DNA of 64,000 bases from Candidatus Bathyarchaeia archaeon (GTDB lineage Archaea > Thermoproteota > Bathyarchaeia > 40CM-2-53-6), in assembly GCA_035935655.1 (NCBI GenBank), contig DASYWW010000037.1, positions 1 through 64,000 of the forward strand, in the 5' to 3' direction. Positions 8,069 to 16,924 of this stretch are shown piece after piece (position 1 is the stretch's first letter; each line of letters opens with the position of its first letter). The position numbers and the translations under genes are program-made. The notes beneath the pieces were generated by a model, which was given only the letters and a program-made list of their open reading frames with translations, was not told where the DNA came from and made no database searches.

Positions 8069-9151
8069 CTACTTCGGGAGAAGAGGCCAGAGATAGTTCC
8101 AGGCCAAGTAAAGTACCGCCAAGACGCCCGTGGCCACAACGAACCGCCGACCCCATTTGCCCCGATGAGGCTTAGACCGGAGGACGTCTTCCACGCTCGC
8201 CTTTTTCGCAGGCTCAGCCGCTGATTTCCTGCTAGGCTCAACTATCTCGGTAACGGTTTCCTCAGACGCTTCACTGGACCCCACGTTCTGCAAGAATCGT
8301 TTACTTGTGATCGCTGGTCGTGGGACACGGAAGACCCCTGAGCCCGTCTTCGCCACGTACGCGGTCCACGCAAGCTCCTTCCGGTCTCTTAGAGCATCCA
8401 CCTCGTGCTGCCGCATAGCATAGTAGACAACCGGGCCAAGCATCTTCTCGACCTTATTCGCGTCAAACGTGCCTGGCGTTCCCGTACTTCTGACAAGAAC
8501 CAGGTCCGCATCAGCCCGCAAATCAATATCCCCACCATAGAACCGGTGGAGAGCCGCGACCATAATCACAAGTCCCTGGCGCATCCCACGCTTGTAGAGT
8601 TCGCCTCTGATATCATACCACTTATCCAACCAATAATCGACCTTCCTCATCTTCTCCGAATGCCCACTCGTATCCTTCACCGCAACAGTCCCCGAAAGCT
8701 TCTTCACCGCCTTCGTCATATCATCAGCAAACAACAGAATCGCCTTCGGCGGCTTTCGGAACCGCTTGAACAACTTGTCAAGATTCTGGAAGAGCGCTGG
8801 AAGATCTCTTGTTGATCGTAAAGCCTTCACGTTCCCTTGACCGTACCTCTTCGCTAGAGCCTGAGCAATCGACTCAGCCAGAGTAGTCTTTCCAGTATTC
8901 GGTTTCCCGAAAATTATGATGTTCAAATGATGAATAGCATTATCCTTGCCGATCGAGTCCGGAAGAGGATCAGGAATCAGACCATCTAGAATAGTGTCCA
9001 GGTCGAGCTTCCAGTAGGTAACCTTCGCCAGCAGATCCGCACTCGGGACAACAGACTTGGCAAGAGACGAATTTACAGTAGTGATCTCCGATGGTGCGCG
9101 AACGATACTGCTCGGTGCAGGAATAATGTCTGTATCTTCCGATTCTGCCAT
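8069..9151 (-). CDS. Tail-anchored P-loop ATPase of unknown role
   Basis: A 360-residue protein (from the ATG at 9151; a GTG at 9163 is the alternative). The P-loop G-K-P-N-T-G-K-T-T is near residue 82, a Walker B-like strand A-I-L-L-F-A-D-D is near residue 140, and L-A-E-S-I-A-Q-A-L-A-K-R follows the P-loop, as in RecA/AAA-like folds. After a charged Glu/Lys linker, a single C-terminal membrane helix (V-V-A-T-G-V-L-A-V-L-Y-L-A-W) anchors it with the ATPase domain in the cytoplasm. I cannot place it in a named family. No partner gene is adjacent. Confidence 0.75.
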   Translation of the reverse strand: MAESEDTDIIPAPSSIVRAPSEITTVNSSLAKSVVPSADLLAKVTYWKLDLDTILDGLIPDPLPDSIGKDNAIHHLNIIIFGKPNTGKTTLAESIAQALAKRYGQGNVKALRSTRDLPALFQNLDKLFKRFRKPPKAILLFADDMTKAVKKLSGTVAVKDTSGHSEKMRKVDYWLDKWYDIRGELYKRGMRQGLVIMVAALHRFYGGDIDLRADADLVLVRSTGTPGTFDANKVEKMLGPVVYYAMRQHEVDALRDRKELAWTAYVAKTGSGVFRVPRPAITSKRFLQNVGSSEASEETVTEIVEPSRKSAAEPAKKASVEDVLRSKPHRGKWGRRFVVATGVLAVLYLAWNYLWPLLPK

Positions 9152-9298
9152 GGATATGACCACCTAAGACTTCAGTACCTTACTCCGAGTGGTCAGGTTG
9201 TCTTTCTAAGGACTGAGTCGGATCGCGATAGTACAAGAATCGGGCGGGAACTCCGAACACTTATTGTCAAGCGAACTCTCTATTTCCTAAATCCAAGT

Positions 9299-10105
9299 AT
9301 GAAAGCATCGAGCGAGATCAAGGTTTCGAAAGTACGGAAGGTGTCTGACATCGGACTCCGTTCCGCAAGTAGCCTCTCATTCTTTGATCCTTATCTTGAA
9401 TACTGGGTAAAGGAGACTATTGAGATTGCGGGAGAGGTCCATGTCTCCAGAACGTCCGCCGGTGACCTTTCAGGCATCTTCCTGTACGATGGTTACGAAA
9501 AGGATGGATCCGTTTTCACACGCTCAAGAGAGGTATTCGATTACTTCTACAAGCTGAGATCGCTCAAATCGATCTACGCTGAACTACCAACTGAGCGTCC
9601 GAAAGAAACCTTCGACATCTACACGATAGATCTGAAAAACAGCTCGCTAGATCACACGTTCAGTCACGTAGTCACGGTCGCTGACAAAGACAAGATCGAT
9701 GAGATAAGACAGTTCATGTTCTCAACTGATCCCAAGATCAACCCGAAATGGGTCGAGGTTGCGCTAAACAACAAGGACCAGTGCGTTACTGTCCGGCTTG
9801 GAGATGAGATTGCCGGAGTAGGATGGCTGTCGTTTGTAAATGGGATTGGAAGATTGCATTCTCTGTTCGTGAAGCCCCGATTCAGAAATATGGGCGTTGG
9901 CTTGGATATTCTGTTCGCGCGGCTCTTGTGGTTGAAGTCCAAAGGGGCTCGGTCGGCGTTCAGCGAGATTTCTGCGAACAATCTTCAATCGTCAAAGACC
10001 TCTGTGAAAGGAGGCATGAAACCGTCCGGGCAAGTCTACCAGTACTTCAGGACCCAGCCACCGAACGCCACGAACACGATGGCAAGGCCCCAGAATAATT
10101 TCTGA
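9299..10105 (+). CDS. GNAT-family N-acetyltransferase
   Basis: A 268-residue protein whose C-terminal third carries the acetyl-CoA-binding motif A, L-F-V-K-P-R-F-R-N-M-G-V-G, followed by a helix and an S-x-x-S-A-N-N-x-x-S segment, as in GNAT enzymes. The N-terminal ~140 residues form a second alpha/beta module without a clear motif, so it may be a double-GNAT protein. Substrate unknown. The ATG probably starts a leaderless message. It is divergent from the ATPase and convergent with the next operon. Confidence 0.8.
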   Translation: MKASSEIKVSKVRKVSDIGLRSASSLSFFDPYLEYWVKETIEIAGEVHVSRTSAGDLSGIFLYDGYEKDGSVFTRSREVFDYFYKLRSLKSIYAELPTERPKETFDIYTIDLKNSSLDHTFSHVVTVADKDKIDEIRQFMFSTDPKINPKWVEVALNNKDQCVTVRLGDEIAGVGWLSFVNGIGRLHSLFVKPRFRNMGVGLDILFARLLWLKSKGARSAFSEISANNLQSSKTSVKGGMKPSGQVYQYFRTQPPNATNTMARPQNNF

Positions 10106-10130
10106 TTCGACGTAGACTCGATTTGCCGCG

Positions 10131-11168
10131 TCAGGTTGTCGGGCCACCACACACGGGACAAACCAGCGCAGTAGAGTCAACCAGTGCCCCACAATATTTG
10201 CACTTGACCTTTGCCACTTCTCGAATCACAACTTGTTGAGCTGGCTGCTGTTTTGGTTCTAGATCGATAGACTGCGGTGCAGGTGGAGTGTACGGTGCAG
10301 GGACACGAGAATAATCATACGAGTGTTCTGGCATCCGACTCCTTCTCCTGATGTATATTGCAGCTACAACTAGAATGATGATTATGAGAGCGACCACTAC
10401 TACTCCAACAATGAGATACAATAACGACGTTAGGTCGGGAGGTGGCGCTGTACCAGTGGCCAATGAATAACTGGTTGTTGTAACGTACAGGTTTTCAGCG
10501 TAGGTGAAACTGTTCCCGGAAGAATCACTGTCCTGTTCTACCCAACTGTATCCGATAACGTATCCAGTGACTGGATCAAAATATGTAGTCCACGTATAGC
10601 TGGCGGTGAATTTTCCATAAGAGTCATTTCGGAAGTAGCTGTTTTTGCCCTGAGCCTGGATTGATTGTACATACCTGTTTTGTGAAGGCAGTTGGTAACT
10701 GTAATTCTTGTTGAGGATACTCATCTGGGTATTCAACAAATAGAAAGTCGCGCCTAGAGACTGACTGCTGTCCATGTAGTACCAGACGTGGAGGGGACTC
10801 ACATATCCGATCTGACTATCATTCCCCTTCACATAGTAGAAACTCGAAGATGACCAGGTGAAATTCCCGGCTGAACTTCCAGTTTTCGTTGGTGTGCCCT
10901 GGTTATCGTGGAAAGTCCATGCGTAGTTGTAATGAGATGCCACTGTTCCGTTTGAATAAACAGTATTCATTTTTTCTGTGCCATCAACATCCTGGTGATC
11001 GGTGTAGCCGGTATAGATCGGTCCTTGACCGTTGTTAACATCAATAGTCTCACGATACGTGAAATAGTCTCCCTGTTTCGGAGCATAGTTCGCGTGGACA
11101 GGAATTGCGGTGAGGACTAGGGATAGTGAAGTTATGATGATCAGCAGTGCGAATAATTTAGATTTCAT
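10131..11168 (-). CDS. Exported membrane protein with cytoplasmic zinc ribbon
   Basis: A 345-residue protein with a signal peptide (about residues 1-26), an extracellular domain rich in Tyr, Ser, Thr and Asn (about 27-235), one membrane helix (about 245-270) and a cytoplasmic tail that ends in a zinc ribbon, C-x-Y-C and C-x-V-C. The topology suggests coupling of an outside domain to an inside metal-stabilised module. It is third in a tight operon, starting 3 bases after the stop of the previous gene. Function unknown. Confidence 0.75.
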   Translation of the reverse strand: MKSKLFALLIIITSLSLVLTAIPVHANYAPKQGDYFTYRETIDVNNGQGPIYTGYTDHQDVDGTEKMNTVYSNGTVASHYNYAWTFHDNQGTPTKTGSSAGNFTWSSSSFYYVKGNDSQIGYVSPLHVWYYMDSSQSLGATFYLLNTQMSILNKNYSYQLPSQNRYVQSIQAQGKNSYFRNDSYGKFTASYTWTTYFDPVTGYVIGYSWVEQDSDSSGNSFTYAENLYVTTTSYSLATGTAPPPDLTSLLYLIVGVVVVALIIIILVVAAIYIRRRSRMPEHSYDYSRVPAPYTPPAPQSIDLEPKQQPAQQVVIREVAKVKCKYCGALVDSTALVCPVCGGPTT

Positions 11169-11171
11169 TTC

Positions 11172-12698
11172 TTAGCCTCCGAAGCCACCGCCACCATATC
11201 CATGCACATGCGCCGGATGCACACCGCCAATCCCGCTGAATGTGCTATAGTATGATCCGTGTACGATGATAAGGGGTGCATACCATAGGAAAAATGGGGC
11301 GATTGGTGCGTTTGTAAACTGTATTGGAGTGTTTGCTAGTCTGGCGGTTGGATTCAATTGCTTCACCAATTCGTTTTTGACACCGTGAATCATACGTATT
11401 GAGAGGGATAGTAGTTCAGACCGGTCTAGACCTGGTGCTTTGAGTGCCAGTAATGAATAGGCTCTTTCCGTCAAGTCAAGAAGTTCATTGGCTTCCAGTG
11501 TTGGTATCGATGTCAGTATTGCAGCCGCGACCAAGGGATATTGTAGATAACTTCTCATTCCTTCAACAATAATCGACAGCTTAGTCCGAACTTCGTCCGG
11601 GCCCAGGCCGGACAACGCCAAGTAAGCGCTTGCAAGTTCTGTGTCTTCAGATTGTCTAAAACCCCACAGGGTGAACATATTCCGATAAGATTGAAACTGA
11701 GCGGCTAACTGGTCGGTTCGGACATTCATCACGGACAATATCGCAGCCGACTCGAATGACTTGGTCATTTTCGAGAACTGCACAAACCTGTCAGTTGGAA
11801 AGGTCCCATCAAACTTTCTCCCGTACATTATCGTGGCCGCAACCCCGGCGGACAATTGTTTCGGAACATGAGCGTGATGTCTCAGCTGATCATCCAATGT
11901 CTTCAACGACTGCGACAGGTTCTGTAGATCAGAATTATTGTCCGTCGAGAAGGATGGGTTGTCCATAGGTCTGAGCGATGTCATGATCTCTGCTACCATA
12001 ATCTTGTTGTCACTGGTACTCTTGAAATGACGAACAACATCGAGTGCTAGCAGGAATCGTTGACTGATCTGATTGGGGTCTCCCTGGAGTTTTGCTAATC
12101 CAATGGCTACATTCCATACCTGTGTGAAGTCAGCCATTGGAACCTTCTGGAAGATATTTTGCTTGAGACCGTACTCGTATGAGTTTGCCTGGTTCGCTAT
12201 CGACTGTAATTGACCCGCAGTAGCTTTCATCTCAGCGATGAAGTCTGGGAACTGATCGTCCATAACGCGATAATTTCGAATATTCAGATCACTTAGCGCG
12301 ATTACGCCGGGGCCTGTTAGTGACACGTATTGACCATCATATGGTACCATTCGGTCCATGGTTGATTTTTTCAGGATCAGTTCCTTTATTCTAGAACCTG
12401 TCGCGGTGATTTCAGTTTCGTCCTTGAGTACTTCTTGCCAGTCTTGCTGAACCTTCTGACGTTCGGCATCCTTTTCCTCGCCACCCTTGAAATGAAACAT
12501 TATCGAATGCGTCTTCTTCGTGTCCTGGCGCAACGCATCACGGGCAGCTCTATCAGCCATCATCTCATTCGCTAAGTTTTGATCCATCTGTGACAGAGTG
12601 GAAACCTCAGCTTGGGCCTGATCATAGTCACTTTTCGGGATCGCTGTAACGTATCCATTGCTAGAGAGCCAGTTCAAATCTCCTGGTGAAATCTGCAT
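11172..12698 (-). CDS. Uncharacterised helical protein with Gly/His-rich C-terminus
   Basis: A 508-residue, mostly helical protein. The N-terminal ~110 residues look like a coiled coil rich in Gln, Lys and Asp. The middle has repeated helical modules (for example A-Y-L-A-L-S-G-L-G-P-D-E-V) that resemble the DUF4003 kind of protein, which I cannot confirm. The end has a hydrophobic patch (A-P-F-F-L-W-Y-A-P-L-I-I-V) and a Gly/His-rich tail. It lies between a possible kinase-fold protein and an exported zinc-ribbon protein, in an operon of unknown purpose. Confidence 0.65.
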   Translation of the reverse strand: MQISPGDLNWLSSNGYVTAIPKSDYDQAQAEVSTLSQMDQNLANEMMADRAARDALRQDTKKTHSIMFHFKGGEEKDAERQKVQQDWQEVLKDETEITATGSRIKELILKKSTMDRMVPYDGQYVSLTGPGVIALSDLNIRNYRVMDDQFPDFIAEMKATAGQLQSIANQANSYEYGLKQNIFQKVPMADFTQVWNVAIGLAKLQGDPNQISQRFLLALDVVRHFKSTSDNKIMVAEIMTSLRPMDNPSFSTDNNSDLQNLSQSLKTLDDQLRHHAHVPKQLSAGVAATIMYGRKFDGTFPTDRFVQFSKMTKSFESAAILSVMNVRTDQLAAQFQSYRNMFTLWGFRQSEDTELASAYLALSGLGPDEVRTKLSIIVEGMRSYLQYPLVAAAILTSIPTLEANELLDLTERAYSLLALKAPGLDRSELLSLSIRMIHGVKNELVKQLNPTARLANTPIQFTNAPIAPFFLWYAPLIIVHGSYYSTFSGIGGVHPAHVHGYGGGGFGG

Positions 12699-12761
12699 CG
12701 GAGCTGACTTGCTTGATATCTGGCTGAAAAATGTCCGAGTATCATTACACTTTATCGGTCA

Positions 12762-13946
12762 TCACCAGTCAATAATGGGAAAGTTTTCAATAATACTCTT
12801 GTCGTCTAGAATATTCCCCACGACCAATTCAAGACTGTCTCGCTTACGTGCGACTGTGACGGCTTCGTCGTCCACGAGTGCCTGTTTAAGAAGATATTCG
12901 AACTGTATTTTCCTGTCTGGAGTATTCCCGAACCGTTTCGACCGTTCACGCTCTATCTGTTCATAGGCGTACATGAACTCGTAAAGAGATCGGTATATCT
13001 GATCATGTATTTTTTCTCGGATACGACCTTTCGGAACGGTTACCCATTCCAAGCCCTCAAGATCGACAAAATAGATTGTACCGTCTGGAGCTAGAACGGC
13101 ATCCTTGTCCAGCCAGACGTCATAGAAATCGAACCCACTGTACCTTTCATCCTTGTTCTCTGTTATCGTTCTAACGAACAAGGTCAGATATGCGATACCG
13201 CTCTTGACAAAGTTCGACAGAAATCTTAGCGCTTTGTCGTCGGTGTCTATCCGGAAGAGGTCGAAGATTGCACCTATGTTGCCGCCAATGGTGCTGCCTG
13301 AGTGGAAGTAGATCCTAACGTTTGAGGGGACCAGTCTTGTTTCCTGTACAATCCTACCCCTGAACCTCCGATACCAGTACAGTTTCTTGACCTCATTTTC
13401 TAGATTTTCAGGCAGGAATGCTATCTTCACAAGCGGCGCGATTCGGAATCCATGAATCGATGTAAGATCGGCCATCTCCGATACCTTCATCGCTGTAGTC
13501 GCGTGCTGGAGGCCCTGACCGCCATAAGGAGATCCTCTAAGCCATAATTCCCCAGTAATGTATCGGGGAACCCTTTCCTCCGCGCTCACAATTCGCTCTC
13601 TTATCGCGGAATCCTTCAACATGTTCGAGATTTCAGTTTTGGCGAATAGTTGCTGAGAAAATGGATTAGTTGTCGATCCTACACCCTTTACGGAGAGGTA
13701 GAAGTCGGTCCCGTCCATTGTCGAGATGGGTGAGGTAGAGACTGCTCCTCTGTTGTCGTCTACGAGAAATTCTTTCGTCCCAATGAGATTGAGATTTGTA
13801 AAAGGTTCCATGCTTTCCGGGAGGTAGATTCTTTCGAATTCAGGCATTTTGTATTCCTGAAAATGTTTGTTCGTCAATACTTCAGGAGCCTCATACGAAT
13901 TCAGATTAAGAGGGAGACCTTTCATCTTCAATTCCAAGTCACCCAC
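12762..13946 (-). CDS. Uncharacterised protein, faintly kinase-like
   Basis: A 394-residue protein I cannot assign. Around residues 285-310 the segment D-V-W-L-D-K-D-A-V followed by G-T-I-Y-F-V-D-L-E-G-L resembles the catalytic-loop-to-metal-loop spacing of aminoglycoside/choline-kinase-like folds (x-N-x-x-x, then x-I-D-x-E). The usual H-x-D is not present, so this is only a structural hint. It is first in the three-gene operon reading down to 10131, with a 63-base gap to the next gene. Confidence 0.6.
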   Translation of the reverse strand: MGDLELKMKGLPLNLNSYEAPEVLTNKHFQEYKMPEFERIYLPESMEPFTNLNLIGTKEFLVDDNRGAVSTSPISTMDGTDFYLSVKGVGSTTNPFSQQLFAKTEISNMLKDSAIRERIVSAEERVPRYITGELWLRGSPYGGQGLQHATTAMKVSEMADLTSIHGFRIAPLVKIAFLPENLENEVKKLYWYRRFRGRIVQETRLVPSNVRIYFHSGSTIGGNIGAIFDLFRIDTDDKALRFLSNFVKSGIAYLTLFVRTITENKDERYSGFDFYDVWLDKDAVLAPDGTIYFVDLEGLEWVTVPKGRIREKIHDQIYRSLYEFMYAYEQIERERSKRFGNTPDRKIQFEYLLKQALVDDEAVTVARKRDSLELVVGNILDDKSIIENFPIIDW

Positions 13947-14090
13947 GCATTACCAGCCCTGATCAAGGCTCTAGCACGCAAAGCACGGAAGATAGAGACT
14001 TAATATGGGCGCTGCCGCCCGCACCCCGAATATCACCCACGTGCAAATAATGAACGCCGATAGACTCTCGAATCTAGGACTGAGATTCTA

Positions 14091-14218
14091 GGAAAGTTCA
14101 ATCCTGTTCACTCCTCCATTGAGGCGGTCAACCTATCAAAACGATACGGCTCCTTTACCGCCCCATCCAGTCTCAACCTGAAGATCGACGGCTTGAAATG
14201 CGTCGGCTTCCTCGGACC
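14091..14218 (+). pseudogene. ABC transporter ATPase fragment, cut at the P-loop
   Basis: One frame reads E-A-V-N-L-S-K-R-Y-G-S-F-T-A, then S-L-N-L-K-I-D, then V-G-F-L-G-P. This is the first ~40 residues of an ABC-type nucleotide-binding domain, ending exactly where the Walker A (G-P-N-G-A-G-K-T) should run. The frame then loses similarity, and the R2 repeat copy begins about 20 bases later. No start codon or remaining domain is visible. It is a gene remnant truncated at or beside the repeat. Confidence 0.7.
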
Positions 14219-14239
14219 AAAATAGCGTTCTTTTCCCTA

Positions 14240-14405
14240 ACTTTTCTTTGGCGCAATTATTCCTTTCATGTAGCTATTTTTTTCTGCTAACTAAGATGTG
14301 ACCCCCCTAGGGGTCCGTCTTTTCCGCGCTGCGCCCTTCGTGAAAACGATGAGAATTCCACGTTCAGCCGGCCCCCCTAGCCCTTCTTCCTTCGTGGTCC
14401 CGGTT
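14240..14405 (-). repeat. Dispersed repeat R2, copy b
   Basis: Inverted copy of the element at 14-155. On the minus strand the order is CCACGAAGGAAGAAGGG, TTTTCACGAAGGGCG, CCCCTAGGGG and TTAGCAGAAAAA. Between the conserved blocks the copies differ by substitutions and short indels, so they are not recent duplicates. This copy abuts the ABC-ATPase fragment. I see no gene between it and the upstream operon. Confidence 0.6.
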
Positions 14406-14502
14406 TGTCGGGGAGACTGAGAACGCGGATTTCCGAAACTCAAAAGTAGTAAGGCTTCACCACTTACAGTCGAGCGTTCCAAGCACATAGAGGAGTGCGA
14501 TT

Positions 14503-14775
14503 ATGGGTCATTGTCCATCGTGCGGCAAGCAGTTTGAGCTGCACGCTACGGTCGGCCTCCAAGAAGGCCTTCGTGTCGGAGACACCGCAATTTGCATTGG
14601 CTGTACCTCCCCGCTTGTTCTAGTAGAGCTCCCGTACGAGTTTAGGCTGATGACCAGCGACGAGCTGGCCGAGCTAGACAATGAAACAAGGGAGCTGCTG
14701 GAAAGGGCAAGGTCCGGCATCAAAGAGCAACGCGCTCAATTGCCCGTGAGCAAGGTTCCTAGAAAGGGGCGCTGA
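14503..14775 (+). CDS. Small zinc-ribbon protein
   Basis: A 90-residue protein with an N-terminal zinc ribbon, C-P-S-C at residues 4-7 and C-I-G-C near residues 31-34, spaced as in rubredoxin-like knuckles. A charged helical tail follows (D-E-L-A-E-L-D-N-E-T-R-E-L-L-E), which could be a short coiled coil. Such proteins often bind RNA or other proteins, but the role here is unknown. It converges with the metallopeptidase gene with 23 bases between stops. Confidence 0.7.
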   Translation: MGHCPSCGKQFELHATVGLQEGLRVGDTAICIGCTSPLVLVELPYEFRLMTSDELAELDNETRELLERARSGIKEQRAQLPVSKVPRKGR

Positions 14776-14798
14776 GGCCACTACCCTTGACGGATCGA

Positions 14799-16466
14799 CT
14801 ATTTTGCAGAGAAAGTCCTGAGTCGGTCTTCGAATATTGTCCGTGCCGGGAAGCCCATACTGCACGCGTACGTGTTGAAATCCAAGAGCTTCTTACCATT
14901 CCGAACAGCCCTATTCTGAATCTCCCGGATACTCTCACCAACGATCGCGTATGTGGACGCGTATCCTGGCCCGTTTCCTTGGTGCGCTGGGAACAGCTGG
15001 TGGTAGACCATACTCTTTGACAGGCCCGTCTTCTTGTTTGCCCAATCAATGAAATCCACAAGACTCTGCTTCCCAGAATTAATCCTAGCATCACCGATAA
15101 TGCGCAAGAACCGCACAATACGCCACATCCATGTATAGAACTGGTACTCTTCCGCAATCTCGTCGAATCCGCCGTGCTTCTCGTAGAAGTTCACCAAACT
15201 CTTCTCATCCGAATTCAAGCCCTTTCTCGTCTTGAGCTTCTCCATCACATCCTGGAACTCAACCTCTCTCTGGAAGGAGATTCCCTCCGAAATCGCGCCT
15301 CCGAGAGGCGACCAGAGCATATCCACCAAGGTCGGCTTCGCCCCATATCCAACAGACGAGTTTGACGCGTGAACACAGTGCCCATACTCCTCATGCACAA
15401 GTAGGTTGAGCAACTCGCCCGGAGCTGTGCTCGGATCGCGACGCGGATCAGTCGTACAGATGAACACCTGCTGTGGCTTTTCCGTGAAAGTGTCGAAGAA
15501 GAATGCTCCACCGCTCGGAAATATCGCCGTCAGATACGACGGCGTCTCCATAACTCGCGCATCATAATGCGGATTTACCTTGACAATACTCTTGTTCGCA
15601 ACCCTCACCACTCTTCTTCGAAGATCAGCAAGATACGGAATAATCTCGTTAACCTTGACAGCTCTCTTTTCCTTAATGACCTTCGAAACCGCCTCCGCCT
15701 TCGCTGAAACACCGTACTTCTTCGCCAGCCTAGCAGTCATCCGCTGGAACTTCGGTAATTCTCGATCTAGATACTTGAGACCCTTCTCCTCAAGCTCGAC
15801 AGGCGATTCCGAATAGTCCCAGAGACGTTGAAGCGCTTGCGCGTAGATCTCTTTGCGGCCAAGATCCGCACCCTGCTTTTTGATGATCTTGTAGACTTCG
15901 TCAAAACCCTGGTTCTTGAAACCCTTGACACGGAAGATGGAAACAAACTTTCTGTTCGCTTCAGAAAGACCATCGAGACTCTCCTTCAGCTGCTTATCCT
16001 GGGTCTCTTTCTTGATCGTTTTGATAATTTCTTGTAGACCTTCGGTTCTTATCAGTGTGAGAAGACGGAGACCCGTGGGCCAGTTTCGACCTGCAACTTC
16101 CACAGTCCCTGCCTGTACGGCTCTGATCGCGTTTCGAGTTAGAGCCTTCATGTGACTATCAACAATACCCTCCTTGATCAAGTAACCGAAGTAGGCGTTT
16201 AACACGGACTCTGGAATCATGTGAGGTTCCGCTAGACCATACCATGCGGCAAGCGCGTCCAGAACTTTCAGCTGGGACTTGTTCTCAGCCTTCAAACGCA
16301 GCTCGTCTACACGTCGAGAAAACCTCTCGAGATTCCTCTTCGAAGGAATGAAGATCTTCCCAACATAGTCTTTCAGACCGTTAATGTACGCTCCGGACGG
16401 ATCGTTTTCCTTGAAGAGATCGAAGATTTCCGATTCCATAGTTGACGCAGGTTTCGGTATCGCCAT
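14799..16466 (-). CDS. DUF885-like zinc metallopeptidase
   Basis: A 555-residue protein with the zinc-binding H-E-E-Y-G-H motif at about residues 358-363 in L-L-V-H-E-E-Y-G-H, and a downstream E-G-I-S-F-Q-R-E segment near residue 394 that would provide the third ligand. The all-helical flanks and the W-x-x-x-R-x-x-R end segment fit the gluzincin DUF885/carboxypeptidase-like group. There is no signal peptide, so it is presumably cytoplasmic. The start at 16466 is the only plausible ATG. A lone gene. Confidence 0.82.
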   Translation of the reverse strand: MAIPKPASTMESEIFDLFKENDPSGAYINGLKDYVGKIFIPSKRNLERFSRRVDELRLKAENKSQLKVLDALAAWYGLAEPHMIPESVLNAYFGYLIKEGIVDSHMKALTRNAIRAVQAGTVEVAGRNWPTGLRLLTLIRTEGLQEIIKTIKKETQDKQLKESLDGLSEANRKFVSIFRVKGFKNQGFDEVYKIIKKQGADLGRKEIYAQALQRLWDYSESPVELEEKGLKYLDRELPKFQRMTARLAKKYGVSAKAEAVSKVIKEKRAVKVNEIIPYLADLRRRVVRVANKSIVKVNPHYDARVMETPSYLTAIFPSGGAFFFDTFTEKPQQVFICTTDPRRDPSTAPGELLNLLVHEEYGHCVHASNSSVGYGAKPTLVDMLWSPLGGAISEGISFQREVEFQDVMEKLKTRKGLNSDEKSLVNFYEKHGGFDEIAEEYQFYTWMWRIVRFLRIIGDARINSGKQSLVDFIDWANKKTGLSKSMVYHQLFPAHQGNGPGYASTYAIVGESIREIQNRAVRNGKKLLDFNTYACSMGFPARTIFEDRLRTFSAK

Positions 16467-16556
16467 TCTTCCACATCAAACTCCGTTTGTTGTACTCTGA
16501 GTTGAGAGTACGGGTACTTAATTTTACTCCATTTTCACGAATAGTATCAAAACCAC

Positions 16557-16898
16557 GTGAGAGTCCACAGGGGATCCCTCGACTACATCTTACCGACAGC
16601 GCCTGTCACTTGGTGGACTAATCCGTTGAACGAGTCCACTCAACTCATTCTAATCGGTTTCGCGTTGACAGGGTGGGGAGGCTTAGTCCTCGCCGTGCTT
16701 CGTTCGGGAGACCTGTTTTTCAGCTGGCCGGGTCCGTTGCGTGACCTGGGAGTAACAATTTGGTTCCTCCTGGTTTTTTCGCTCTGGAGCATCATTCCAG
16801 CTTTCATTATCGGTGCTATCCTCATACTGTGGGGTTTTCTGATTAGTCTAAAACGTCCCCGGGCCAAGTCTACCGATAGAATCGCCCGAACGAGATAA
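16557..16898 (+). CDS. Small membrane protein
   Basis: GTG start, 113 residues. Two to three membrane segments (about 29-48, 64-80 and 80-100) separated by a W-P-G-P-L-R loop, and a basic C-terminal tail (K-R-P-R-A-K). The upstream 90 bases form the divergent promoter region shared with the metallopeptidase. I do not recognise the family. Confidence 0.6.
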   Translation: MRVHRGSLDYILPTAPVTWWTNPLNESTQLILIGFALTGWGGLVLAVLRSGDLFFSWPGPLRDLGVTIWFLLVFSLWSIIPAFIIGAILILWGFLISLKRPRAKSTDRIARTR

Positions 16899-16924
16899 GC
16901 AAGCAGATAGAAGCTCTAACTAGG

